Below are positions 1 to 11,481 of a stretch of DNA of 64,000 nt, one piece after another. Numbering within the stretch: position 1 is the first letter of the stretch; each line of letters starts with the position of its first letter. The translations under genes were made by a program, and so were the position numbers. The stretch is from the NCBI GenBank assembly GCA_001632435.1, contig KV424059.1:1-64000 (forward strand), in the 5' to 3' direction. The stretch comes from Calocera cornea HHB12733. Taxonomy: Eukaryota; Basidiomycota; Dacrymycetes; Dacrymycetales; Dacrymycetaceae. The notes below the pieces were generated by a model. It was not told the origin of the DNA. It was given only the letters and a program-made list of their open reading frames with translations, and searched no databases.

Positions 1-607
1 GTGTTGGCATGCGAAGTAGGAGAGGCGCGCGTCGCGCGCCTCACTAGGTACTGTACAGATCCAGCTTATGTAAGCTAGGGACGCGACACAGAGCGAAAAT
101 TGTGCAGCCTGCCTAATCCCAATCTTCATTTGTGCCTCATACCTCTAACACAGTGTACCAGGTTTCATATGCGCGCTTAGAATATTACATATTCATTAGC
201 AAGCGGAACTCACCTGTCCTACAATAACTTGCTGTGGGCTGGGCTGGACTGGTCAAAGATTGAATATCGAGGGTATTGTCATCTCTCCCCTATACACCGT
301 CATTCCTTCTCTCACTCACGTGTAGTGCCAGAGGTTTGCCCCAGGTCCCTTCAAGCTGAGTGATATACAGGTAATGTGCGAGTAACTTGTGCTGGTGTTC
401 AATTACAAGGCATGAAGATAGTCCGACGCGCTTCTGATGGTTGCCACTACATATGGTCCCGTCACCACCACCACCACCTGCGTGACTGAGATGGCGCGCG
501 ACTGACGGACGGACTGAGGAGGTTTGTGGCAAAGCGGCCTCGTCGCACAAACCATGGCCCGTGCATGGTCTTAGGAAATATGAGGGTCGCCCTACTACAG
601 AGCTTGA
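1..607. other. Intergenic, no gene recognised
   Basis: Only short overlapping frames without conserved motifs are present. It should hold the promoter and possibly a small first exon of the F-box/LRR-like gene that follows, because that gene has no clear in-frame ATG in its F-box exon. Confidence 0.5.
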
Positions 608-1969
608 GTGCATCGTCCAAAGCCCGTGCTCGATCGCGCTCTAGCCTGTCTACCACGGACCAGCTCCTACAGCCACAGCCCGTCTCCCACCTGTTCGAGA
701 ATCAGCCAAATCATACCTGAAAATACTTGCGGCTTGTTGAAGAAGGAGCTGTGGGTGGCAATATTTGAAGAAATGATGGAGGAGGCTTGTCGGCCGGCAG
801 ACGTGCTGCTGCCTTTGTTGCTCTTGTGCAAGGACGTCGACTGGCAGGTGCGCCTCTGAATAATTGTTTTTCTGCGCGCTCTGACAAGCATTGAGGAGGC
901 TGTTCAGCATCTTCTCTATCGTCATTTGCATTTCTCGAAGCCAAGCACTGTGCACGCGCTCCATTGTCATCTGGTCAGGGAGGAGCTTCGTCAAAACTTC
1001 CCGGGCCGACTAACCCGCACCATCACACTCCACGACAAAACCTTGGCGCTCATGTACATCACACCGAAGGTCCTCAGCTACACCACGAATCTGCAACAAT
1101 TCTCGGCAGACGGTGTTCCCCTTTGCGCATCTACGTTGCGAACACTCAGGGTGCAGGCGGCAAAATCTCTGCGCAAACTCGATGTTCTTCTTTGTCCGGA
1201 GGATGGGGACGGTGCCGTCAAACTTTGCGAGGTTGCTTGGTTCTCCGCTCTGCAGGAGTTAAGTATTTCGACGATTTGGTCGACGGACTCCTCTAGCTTT
1301 CCCATTGGACAAGCTCCAGGAGTTCAAATGGTCCATCTTGATCAGCTCTGCGTAACCACCCTCAAATACCCACCGGTGCCCGAGTTCCTCGGCTTCCTTT
1401 CGCGATGCTCTTTTCCGCAGCTGAGAAGCCTCACACTGGATTTTCCGGTGCCCGATGGCGATGGCGTGCTGGGGGCAGCGATAGACCGAGCACAACTTTT
1501 GGAGCCGCTTTTTGAGCGCATTGGCGCTCATCTGACATCATTGTCACTGAACATGTCTTGCCTCTCGGTGGTTCCTATATCGGAAAGGTTGTTGCCGCAT
1601 CTCCTTAACTTACAACAGCTCCATATTATCGCTGGACCCCCGCCGATTCAACTTTTGGACACCATTCCGTGCAGCCCCGTGACAATCAACTTCAACCTCT
1701 TCGCAGACCTGGACGAGGTGAACAAGCAAGATCCAGCAAGTGCCCTAGCGTGGTTGGAGCAATTGGAGCAGCGAGAGCTGCCGGATCATTTGAGGGTCTT
1801 TGTGCGATTGAAGGGTACCCCCACACTCCCATTTCACTGGCTCTCTCTCTGCGACACAACTCCCACACTCGCAGGAAAACTGTTGTGTCGCTCACTGAAG
1901 CTGCCGGACAGACAAATCACGCTCCAGGATGAAGATGGGAGAACGCTCGTGCTTACGGATCGGATATAG
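608..1969 (+). CDS. F-box/LRR-like protein (5' end uncertain)
   Basis: The first recognised exon encodes an F-box-like stretch (LLKKELWVAIFEEMM ... LLLLCKDVDWQ). A 48-nt intron (848-895) follows, then one long exon (896-1969) rich in leucine repeats of the kind found in basidiomycete F-box substrate receptors. The same layout occurs at 11482-12754: F-box exon, short intron after the CK motif, then a second exon opening with (H/S)LLYRHL(H/R)FS. The two genes are therefore paralogues. By family knowledge the F-box would bind Skp1 in an SCF ubiquitin ligase and the LRR part would bind a substrate; the substrate is unknown. The frame is open from 608 but starts with GTG, so the true ATG probably lies in an upstream exon that I could not place. 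Confidence 0.65.
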
Positions 1970-2297
1970 TCACAAACACATGCGGGGGAGTTGGGAAGAG
2001 CAGCATCATCGAAATCTTCATCTCATGAGACGCAGTCGCAGGTGGTTGTTACCATAATGCCCCCAGGCCACGCCTTATGTTTCTTCATGTCATTCACACA
2101 CCTGTGCAGTATTGTCAATGTATGTGCGCCGTTTTGTGTAGATAGAAATGATGGATGTGTGTGCACCTAACGAGCGCGAGACGACGCTCCGAAGCACTTT
2201 CGGAGTAAAGGATTCAGTTACGAGCGGTTTGTGACGAGATGCATTACAGATGTGGTTATTCACTGTTGTTCAACGTGTCATTATAGCATCTCCTGGC
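1970..2297. other. Convergent 3' intergenic region
   Basis: This is the shared downstream region between the F-box/LRR-like gene (plus) and the ribosomal protein gene (minus). It should hold both 3' UTRs. No coding or repeat signal was seen. Confidence 0.5.
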
Positions 2298-3368
2298 CTA
2301 ACGTGGTGGTAATCGGCCGCCCTGCTCCTTCGCATCTCCATTCTTCTTTGCTTCTTCCCTCAAGGTTTCAGGAATCCAGTCCAACGGGAAGTCGTTGCCC
2401 CGCACATGAGTGTGCCGGGGGTGCTTCTTTTCCTGCACGTGGATGTGCCGCATATCGACGGGCACGTCGGCATAGTAGTCCGGTTGATTCTGTCCGCGTA
2501 TCAGCCAACAGCACAGTAGACTCGTTCGGCCAAGCGTACATTAGATTCCACCACCAGCTCATCGAGCTTGTCGCTGCACCACTTTGCGTTCTGCGCCTGG
2601 TGCGGGAACTGCTCGCACGAGATCTTGAACCACCCCTCCTTCCCCTCGGTCGCATGCTCGCTCTCGGTGATCCCCGCGTCCGTCGGGGGGTAGGGGGACC
2701 AGCGCGCGCCGGCGACGAGCTTGAATTTGTGTCGCGCGGCTGGGGTGAGCGGGAGCGAGGAGACGGGGCAGGTCAGCGCGACCTTGCGCTGCGCGGGGTG
2801 GATCTGGCCGCCGTACCCGATCGAGCGCAGCCGGATGGGAAGGTGCGATAGAGGCTTGAATGGCTCGCGTAGTTCTATACAGCAGGATCAGCCCTATCAG
2901 CCGGATTCGGTAAGGGAAAGGAATGCGGGACGAACTCTCCAGCTCCGGACCATCGATCTCAATATACCGCATGTACTCGATGTACTGCCGCTCATCCGCG
3001 ATGATATCGTGTCCATGCGAAGGGATATCGTCGCCTCGGAACTCTGGAATTTCATACCACCCGGGGTCATCTGCGATGTCGCGAGACGTTGCAAGCTTGT
3101 CCTCCCGCACGTCGAGTTCGAGCTCGTCCTCTTCAATTCTCACTTGTTCCTCGTCCCTCACGTGTTCCTCGTCCGTCGCTTGTTCCTCGTCCATCACTTG
3201 TTCCTCGTCCGATACGTTATGTTGACGCTCAGCATAAAAAGGTCGCTGGGAGACATGAAGATACCGTCGTATCGGAGAGACCGGTATTCGTATCGGAACG
3301 ACCGATATTCGTGCGCTGACTGAGGATCGGAGAAGGACTGACCGAAGCAGCATGGGGAGGAAGGTCAT
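2298..3368 (-). CDS. RSM24: Mitochondrial small-subunit ribosomal protein Rsm24/mS35
   Basis: Three exons (3368-2936, 2874-2540, 2489-2298) joined across introns of 61 and 50 nt give a 319-aa protein. The N-terminus is Arg/Ser-rich and reads as a mitochondrial presequence ending near RYLHVSQRPFYAE. The core has the family signatures: PSHGHDIIADERQYIEYMRY, then LREPFKPLSHLPIRLRSIGY, a GG-x-IHPAQRKVAL segment, a KFKLVAGARW stretch, and SDKLDELVVES near the end. These match the MRP-S28/Rsm24 (human MRPS35) domain of the mitoribosomal small subunit. The ATG at 3368 was chosen because it starts the presequence; an in-frame ATG at 3353 is possible. An acidic DEEQ repeat sits between presequence and core. 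The gene is divergent from the P4-ATPase gene. Confidence 0.88.
3141..3212 (-). repeat. Coding 18-bp tandem repeat (DEEQ/H units)
   Basis: Four 18-nt units sharing the core ttgttcctcgtcc/gtgttcctcgtcc encode six-residue acidic units of the form xDEEQx inside the Rsm24-like protein. The unit length keeps the reading frame, so copy number can vary without breaking the gene. Confidence 0.85.
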
Positions 3369-3881
3369 GCGAGGTGAGTGCAGCGACTTGTCGGACGTCG
3401 ACAGACGAGAGGAAAGGCAGGGTCGCGGTGCCGAGATGCCGTTGACTGCAAACACTGCCACTGGCATGCGTGGAAGGCGCTTAGTTGAGGTTACCTTCTG
3501 CAACAAGAACCAACAGCCACATGTATGCCTGCAATATGATCCGGATCTATGTGCAGTGCCCAACCGTCTGTGTAGGAGGCTACAATACTTTCCAAAACCG
3601 CAAAAACGCGAGAATAGGCTGTAGCATGGTGACATAATAATTGCCTCCGGGTTGCAGTGCGCATATTCAGGCGCAGGCGCAGCCTCCTTGCCCGAAAGCG
3701 TCGCATCCCCAGACCTGTTACGGCCCAACCCGGCACATCCCTCTTCTTCAGCACTACCACGACCACGCACACGACTTTCATCTTCCTGCACTGGCTTCTA
3801 CTGCTTCTACTTCGTTCAATCCTGCCGACGACTGGCAGTATACACACACTTCTGAGCGCTCAAGGAGAGCCGCAGTCGCAG
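3369..3881. other. Divergent promoter region (Rsm24 / P4-ATPase)
   Basis: About 510 nt lie between the start codons of two divergent genes. CT-rich stretches occur shortly before the P4-ATPase ATG, as is common in fungal promoters. No precise element can be defined. Confidence 0.45.
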
Positions 3882-6800
3882 ATGTCCAACAACCCGCGCC
3901 TGCTGAACCCATTCGACGACGACTTTGACGCGCTCGTATCGACCTCCAACCCCGCTGCACAAGCGAGCTCATCTTCCTCGCGCGCGCGCACCCACTCCCA
4001 CAATGCCTCAGAGGCACTCGACCCCTTTTTCGGAGATGAGGATGAGGACGAGTACCCGCCGCACGCGAACCACGGCCCGCGCTCTGGGCGCACGCCTTAC
4101 GCCATGCCAGTAAACCAGAGCCTGGCGACCATCGAGCCCGACGAGATGGACGACAACACGCAGCCGATTGGGACCTCGTCGAAGCGCGGGATCGGGTTCG
4201 GCCCGCTCGGACGCGGGTACAGGGGGAACGAGAGTCGCGAGCAGGACTTGCCGCTCACTTCGGCTGCTGCACCACCTGCTGGGACCGAACCGGACGAGCC
4301 GTACATCGGGATGGAGGACGAGCTGGCTCCGCCGCCCCCGCCGCCGAGAGATGCACACAGGAGGAGGATGGAGTGGTTTAGCGGAGGCAGGCGAGGGCCA
4401 GGGAAGGGCTGGAGATGGCCATGGGAGAAGAAGGTTGTGCTCGAGGGGGAGCGAATCATCAGGGTGAACGACCCGCAGACGAACGAGATGACTGGGTTTG
4501 AGAACAACTACGTGTCGACGAGCAAGTACAATCCCTTGTCGTTTGTGCCGAAGTTCTTGGCAGGTGCGTGTTCTGTATGCTGGTGGTCAGGGCAGAAATT
4601 GACGCTCAACGGCAGAACAATTCTCGAAATACGCCAACCTGTTCTTCCTGTTTACGGCATGTATTCAACAGATCCCCGGTGTGTCTCCCACCAACCGTTA
4701 TACGACCATCGTACCTCTCGGCTTGGTATTGTTGGCATCAGCTTTCAAGGAGATGGAGGAGGATCTTGTGCGTCCGCTTTGACAGCTGCATATACGCCCA
4801 CTTACATTATGCGCATAGAAACGGCATCAACAAGACAACGAGCTAAATTCGCGGAAAGCAAAAGTCTTGCAAGGCACTCAGTTCCGTGATGTCGCGTGGA
4901 AGGCGATCAAGGTCGGCGATATCGTGAGGTTGGAAAACGACGCCTTCATCCCCGCGGATCTGGTGCTATTGAGTAGTAGTGAGCCTGAGGGCTTGTGCTA
5001 TATCGAGACAAGCAATCTGGATGGGTGAGTGTCGTGTGGTTCCTGAGGGACGAACGGCGCTGAATGTATGCACCAGAGAGACCAACCTCAAGATCAAGCA
5101 GGCGAGCACCAAAACTGCGCACCTCACCTCAGCAGCCCTAGTGTCTTCCGTAACCGGCACCCTGCGCTCCGAGCAGCCCAACAACTCGCTCTACACGTAT
5201 GAAGGAACCCTCCAGCTCGTGTCCACCACCGAGGGCGAGCGCACGATCCCGCTCTCGCCCGACCAGCTGCTCCTCCGCGGCGCGCAGATCCGCAACACCC
5301 CTTGGGTGTTCGGTCTTGTCGTGTTCGGTGGGCATGAGACGAAGCTTATGCGGAATGCGACCGCTGCCCCGATGAAGCGCACACAGGTCGAGCGACAGGT
5401 CAATCTGCAGATTGTGTTCTTGTTCATTGTCCTGCTTGTGCTATCTATTGCGAGCACGGTGGGGAGCAGTGTCAGGACGTGGTTCTTCTCTAGCACGCAG
5501 TGGTATCTGTCCCTGGCCGCGGACGCGCCGAGCCGTGTGAAGGAGTTCTTGGAAGGTGCGCCTTGATCCTTACCTTCCCATGAACCAGTACGCTGACAGG
5601 ATGACGCAGACATCCTCACCTTCGTCATCCTGTACAACAACCTGATCCCTATCTCGCTCATCGTGACCATGGAAGTTGTCAAATACTGGCAAGCACAGCT
5701 CATCAATAATGACCTGGACTTGTACTACGAGAAGACGGACACACCTGCGATCTGCAGGACAAGCAACTTGGTCGAAGAGCTGGGACAGATCGAATACGTT
5801 TTCTCGGATAAGACTGGTGCGTGTCATGGTCCATTTACTTGATGATGACTTGCTCACAAGCGTTGCAGGGACGCTGACCCGGAACGAGATGGAATTCCGT
5901 CAATGCTCTATCGCGGGCGTTGCCTACTCCGACGTCGTGGAGGAGCACAAACGCGGCGAGGTTGGTCCCGACGGAGAGGTAGAAGGCGGCCAACGCACAT
6001 TCGAAGAAATGCGTACGCGCTGGAGGAACGGCGCGGGCTCGGAGGTCATGGTCATCAGGGAGTTCTTGACGCTACTGGCGGTGTGCCACACGGTCATTCC
6101 GGAGATGAAAGGGGAGAAGATGGTCTACCAGGCGAGCAGTCCGGATGAGGCGGCGCTTGTGGCTGGGGCGGAGCAGCTGGGGTACAAGTTCTACGTGCGT
6201 CTGCTGCCATTCCGCTTTGCTGATACACGATACTGATGAAACTACGCAGATGCGTAAACCTCGCTCTGTCTACGTTGAGATTGGCAACAAGTCGCGCGAG
6301 TTTGAGATCCTCAACGTCTGCGAGTTCAACTCCAGTCGCAAGCGGATGAGCGTTCTCGTCCGCGGACCGGACGGCAAGATCAAGCTGTACTGCAAGGGTG
6401 CGGACACTGTCATCCTCGAGCGAGTGGCCAAGGACCAACCGTACACTGAGGCGACGCTCATGCACCTCGAGGACTACGCCACCGATGGTCTGAGGACGCT
6501 CTGTCTTGCGATGCGCGAGATCCCTGAGGCGGAGTACCGGACCTGGTCAGCAATCTATGACCAAGCAGCGGCGACGGTGAACGGTCGTGGTGAGGCGCTG
6601 GACAAAGCAGCCGAAGCGATTGAGAAGGACATGTTCTTGCTTGGTGCGACCGCTATCGAGGACAAGCTGCAGGAGGGTGTGCCGGACACAATCCATACTC
6701 TGCAGCAGGCAGGCATCAAAGTCTGGGTCCTCACGGGAGACAGGCAAGAAACAGCGATCAATATTGGGCTGAGCTGTCGGTTGATTTCGGAGAACATGAA

Positions 6801-8496
6801 TCTGGTGCGTAATATGGATGACGGCGTGTTGTTCTATGGCCGACATGCATACAGGTCATTGTCAATGAAGTGACTGCACACGAGACAAAGTCCTTCATCG
6901 AGAAGCAGCTGGCATCCATCAAGTCCATGCGCTCTGCTGGCGAGCTGGAGGAACTAGGTCTCGTCATCGACGGCAAGAGTCTTACATACGCCTTGGAGAA
7001 GGAGATGTCGGCGGAATTCCTGGAGCTTGCAATCATGTGCAAGGCCGTCATCTGCTGCCGCGTATCACCGTTGCAGAAGGCGCTCGTCGTCAAGCTTGTC
7101 AGGAAGAACAGGAAGAGCATCCTGCTTGCCATCGGTGATGGTGCGAACGACGTTAGCATGATCCAGGCTGCCCATGTCGGCATCGGTATCTCTGGCGTGG
7201 AGGGTCTTCAAGCCGCAAGAGCCGCCGACGTCTCTATTGCCCAGTTCCGGTTCTTGAAGAAGTTGCTCCTTGTACATGGTGCTTGGAGCTACCAACGCTT
7301 ATCGAAGCTCATTCTTTGTGAGTGCGACGGGATTTGCATACGAGAAGTTGCTAATGTAGTTTCAGACTCTTTCTACAAGAACATCGTCCTCTATATGACC
7401 CAATTCTGGGTATGTGTTTCTGCCCGAGCTCTACGCCCTTACTCACTTTTCCGTAGTATTCATTCTTCAACAACTTCTCTGGTCAAATCGCCTACGAATC
7501 GTGGACCCTCTCCTACTACAATGTCATATTTACATTACTGCCGCCTCTAGTAATGGGTGTCTTCGACCAGTTTGTCAGCGCACGTATGCTAATCCGATAC
7601 CCGCAATTGTACCACCTTGGTCAAGCGAACACCTTCTTCAGCACCCTCGCTTTCTGGCAATGGATGGCAAATGCGCTATACCACAGTATCGTATGTGTCG
7701 CTCCTGTCATCGGCTGCTGCGGCATGACTCACACTCATGCAGATCCTGTTCGGCTTTTCGGTGATTCTCTTCTGGGGTGACCTGAAACTGGCGACGGGCT
7801 ACGCGTCCGGTCATTGGGTCTGGGGCACTACACTGTATCTGGCGGTGCTGTTGACAGTGCTCGGCAAGGCGGCATTGGTATCAGAGTGCGTTCAACGTCC
7901 CGTTTCCGCATGATGAAATGCTCATCTTTTCGACAGCCTGTGGACTAAATACACTCTCATGGCCATTCCTGGCTCATTCCTGTTCACCATGATTGCGCTG
8001 CCCATCTACTGTGTAGTAGCGCCATTGGTCAACTTCTCCGTGGAATACCGAAATATCGTTCCTCGGCTTTGGACGGACCCCATCTTCTACTTCACAATCT
8101 TGCTCTTCCCGTTCATTTGCTTGTCCCGAGATTTCGCCTGGAAATAGTGAGCCATCTCTTCTAATGCCGCGGCGTCGAACTGACCATCATGATCAGCTAC
8201 AAGCGCACATACCGCCCTCAGCCATACCACATTGCCCAGGAGCTCCAAAAGTTCAATATTCCCGATTACCGTCCGCGCCAAGAACAGTACGTAAACGTAT
8301 CTCGGCGCCGAGCCTTATTGCTAACCCTCTGGTTAGATTCCAAAAGGCCATTAAAAAGGTTCGCGCTGTACAGCGTATGCGCAAATCCCGTGGGTTCGCC
8401 TTCAGTCAAACGGAAGATCCGGATCGCCAAGAGCAGGTCAAGCTTGTGCGGGCGTACGACACCTCTCAGAGGTTTGAGCGTCCAACCGGATTATAA
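3882..8496 (+). CDS. DRS2: Drs2-type phospholipid-translocating P4-ATPase (flippase)
   Basis: A large gene with about 13 short introns. The acidic N-terminal tail begins [18 protein letters not shown] and leads to a P4 core: [20 protein letters not shown] (exon at 4616), PTNRYTTI, the actuator motif [12 protein letters not shown] (about 5010-5100), the PISL membrane motif ([13 protein letters not shown], about 5645), the phosphorylation motif DKTG-TLT split by an intron (5817-5868), KGADTVI in the nucleotide domain (about 6395), [14 protein letters not shown] (about 7134), and paired membrane segments to the stop at 8496. PISL and [11 protein letters not shown] are hallmarks of the Drs2 branch, which moves phosphatidylserine across late-Golgi and endosomal membranes with a Cdc50 partner. 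The catalytic Asp and the hinge are present, and reading frames join cleanly at every junction examined. The ATG at 3882 was chosen because the acidic tail starts there; the frame is open further upstream. Confidence 0.92.
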
Positions 8497-8925
8497 GCGC
8501 GGTAGGGACAGCGCCGAGCTGGATCGGAATTGGGTCGCCGATCTCTTCAACTCTTGGACTTGTAGTAGCATGTGTAGTACTATGTTAGATGCAATGAATT
8601 ATACCTCGTCCCACCCGTTTCCTATACCTTCGTCCCTTCGCAGGAGCGGTGGCGTGCAGTGCCCCGATCACGACCGGGCATGCGTGGATCGCCGGTCGGG
8701 CGCCTGTGTGCAGACCCCGTATGACCCTGACCCGTGCAGTACAGCGCATTGCCGTCGGCCAAGGTGGTCCGTGCCCAGCGTCTGCCTGTCATCCTCACCC
8801 ATCATGCCCAACTTGCGGCAAGAACCTGGCCATATTCTTTGCTAAGCAGCGACGCGCACTGTGATTTATGAAGGGTGTGTTTTGGAGCGTTTCGCGCATT
8901 GCTGTCCTCTGAAGCATCTGCCAGA
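8497..8925. other. Intergenic, nothing recognised
   Basis: Holds the 3' UTR of the P4-ATPase gene and the promoter of F-box copy A. Only short unsupported frames are present. Confidence 0.5.
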
Positions 8926-10976
8926 ATGGATCCCATCTCACCGAGAGGTGTCAAGCGGCCGTCCCGCTATAACGACCTCATCGACCTCATCCTACCTCCG
9001 AAGAAGCCCAGATTGAGCTCCGGCTCCTCAAGGCATAGCAGCGTCCAGGATGGACAGGGAGATGACGAGATGATTGTGACGATATGTGGGGTTGTCAAGC
9101 AGCCGAGGCCGAAGCGGGTGAAGGGCAAGGCGGGCAAGTATGCATTTATCCTGCGGGCACCGACAGAAATCGTGCTGCAGGTATGTCTATAATTTAGAAG
9201 GAGCAACGTCTGTTGTACTAAATTGATGTAGATCATGTCGCATCTCTGGCCTGTCGACATCCTGAACCTCTCGTACGCGGACAAGGAGCTCCGAGCGATG
9301 CTCACAGCACCGAACAACAAATTCATCTGGGAAAAGGCGAGGGCCAACGTACCAGGGTTGCCGTACCTGCCTCCTGATTTCACGGAATGGGGTTATGCGA
9401 AGTTTCTCTGGATCAACCTTTGCGATGTGAGAGACTCGCCATCGCATTGGAGTGGGCGCTAACTTTGTTTCTTAGATCTGTGGAGCGCGTGTGTACATGA
9501 AGGAGGAGATGGCACATGTCCGCGTACGATTGTGCGGGAAATGCTCCAACCTCTAGTACGCCCTTTTTTCTTCTCATGATTGTGCGTCATACTGAAACGT
9601 CGTATTACGGGCAGCATGATCGATCTCTATATGCTTAGACACCGATATATCGCCCTGCACTGGGATCGTGCGTCACTGTTGCCAAACGACAGGCATCGAT
9701 ACTTCGCTCCATCTGCACAGCGCCTTGCGCATCGAATAGAGGAGATGGGAGAAGGCCCGGAGTTCCAGAAGTTCGAGAAGGAGAGACAGGAGCTCGTGAT
9801 TGAGGTCGCGAAGGTGCGTTGCGTCGTGACAGTGCAAGGGTCATTACCAATGGGCGCTTACAGCATGGGTATCTGCTGGAGAGGTGGATTCGGGAATCGA
9901 AGCAGGCTGCGAAAGATCATGTCGCTCAGCTTCAGTTGAAGAGGAAAGATGTGTACGTTGAACTCACTCCTACATCCGAACAACTTCTGATGTAGATCCA
10001 GGATATTAGAGAGGATGAAAGATCTCGGATATGAGCGGCAGGACCTGGAGAACCGGGAGTTCCAACGACATCGGCTGCTCAACACCTCGGAGGAAATCAC
10101 GAACCGAAGTAGGTGCCCCGTCCAGATACAGGAACATCGGTCTTACCTTGTCCAGATTGGCCCAAGCTACAGAAGGCGCTTGAAGACATCGTTGGCGGAA
10201 TCAGGTCTGCACGGTTGGGGATCGAGCGTCAGAAACGGAATGTAGCCGCCTTGAGGAACCTCTACTGCGAGTACTGGTTGGGCTTGCCGGACGACGTGGA
10301 GAAGTACACCATGCCGCCAGTATTGGACTTTATGGACTTTCCCTCTTGCAAGCGGCTGTTGGAACGCTGCTCCCTGACCGATACCAATATTCGCGACGGC
10401 TTCCAGCTCGCCTTACCCGGCATAGCGAGTGACATACAGATATTTCGCGCGGAGATCCGACATGGCCTCTTCCTTCGATGGGACAACTACGAGCGGGACC
10501 AGTCGATCTTCCAATGGGACCGAACCAACGCGGGGAAGAACGACTTTACGCGGTACCGATTCCTGCGACGCGCCACAACCGTATTCGTCTGCTCCCACTG
10601 CCGGAATATCAAACCGATCCACTACGACTCCCTGTTTTCGCACGCCTTCCATCCCCACGGCGACCCGGGGATCAACCCATATCCGAAGCTGGCGATGAAA
10701 TGGAGCGACATCCAGCGCATGCTGACAGTGAGGACGGACGCGTGCGACGTGATGGAAAGCATCGTCAAGCACGCGAAGCTGGACGCGGATACGACGACGA
10801 TCGGGCAGCTGGACCGGCTTGGCGCCGTGTTCTCGCGGCCTAACGAGGATAGGCGGTCTGGGAAGATTGGATGGCGTGAACTGGTATGTTTGCTTAATCT
10901 GGTTACTGGGTTTAGCTAATGTACCTTCACAGTATCGCGAACTCATGATATTACGAAGTGATCCAAATGAGCTGTA
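8926..10976 (+). CDS. F-box/Cys4 family protein, copy A
   Basis: Multi-exon gene. Exon 1 (8926-9180) encodes a basic Ser-rich head ending in APTEIVLQ. After a 51-nt intron the F-box continues (IMSHLWPVDILNLSYADKEL), then the family block ANVPGLPYLPPDFTEWGYAK. A CxxC (CDIC) interrupted by an intron is followed by VRLCGKC, a likely zinc-binding Cys4 set. Later exons carry ILERMKDLGYERQDL and a helical C-terminal region with the LPxVLDF-like segment (MPPVLDFMDFPSCKRL). The last exon ends at the stop 10974-10976 (YRELMILRSDPNEL). The same order and intron positions recur in copies B-F. An SCF substrate-receptor role is inferred from the F-box only; the C-terminal domain has no known function that I recognise. 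Confidence 0.75.
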
Positions 10977-11481
10977 GCGAGTATGTTGCTGTTGGTACTA
11001 TGTGGACATGCGGTAAACTGGAGGGAACTCTAACAATATTCTCCGCACAGTTGTATTCTAAAAATACATCCCATCGTTTCTGCTGCATGACGAAGTGAAC
11101 GTGGCTGGTCCGGAATAGTTTTCCATCATGACCGAATCATGACCGAATGTGGCATTCGGTCCGGGCCCGAAATGTGAGACATCGCGAGACAGTTTGGACA
11201 GCATGGACAACAATCATGACAATCACCCATTTTCAACGAGTAGCTCCACGTGGGAAACAGCCAGCACAGGTATCAGGACTCGCCATCAACAATATACACT
11301 TTGCTCTGGCCGAGGGCGCGGGATAGGGTTGCTTCGCGATAGGGGCCCGTGCGAAGTTATTCAGCTCGCGTTGTTGTTGTTGACATCATCATGATCGACC
11401 TGAAAGGGGTCTGACGACTCCTATGCGCGTTATCGTTTCATCCCGCCTCCTTTCACAGTACGTATATCAACCTCGACAACC
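10977..11481. other. Intergenic, nothing recognised
   Basis: Intergenic stretch between two F-box genes on the same strand. No motif, repeat or RNA gene was recognised. Confidence 0.5.

Noticed and set aside
2559..3791. One 410-codon minus-strand frame as a single-exon gene
   Set aside because: Its last part is out of frame with the conserved ribosomal-protein domain. Using the introns at 2875-2935 and 2490-2539 restores the Rsm24 motifs, so the single-exon reading is wrong.
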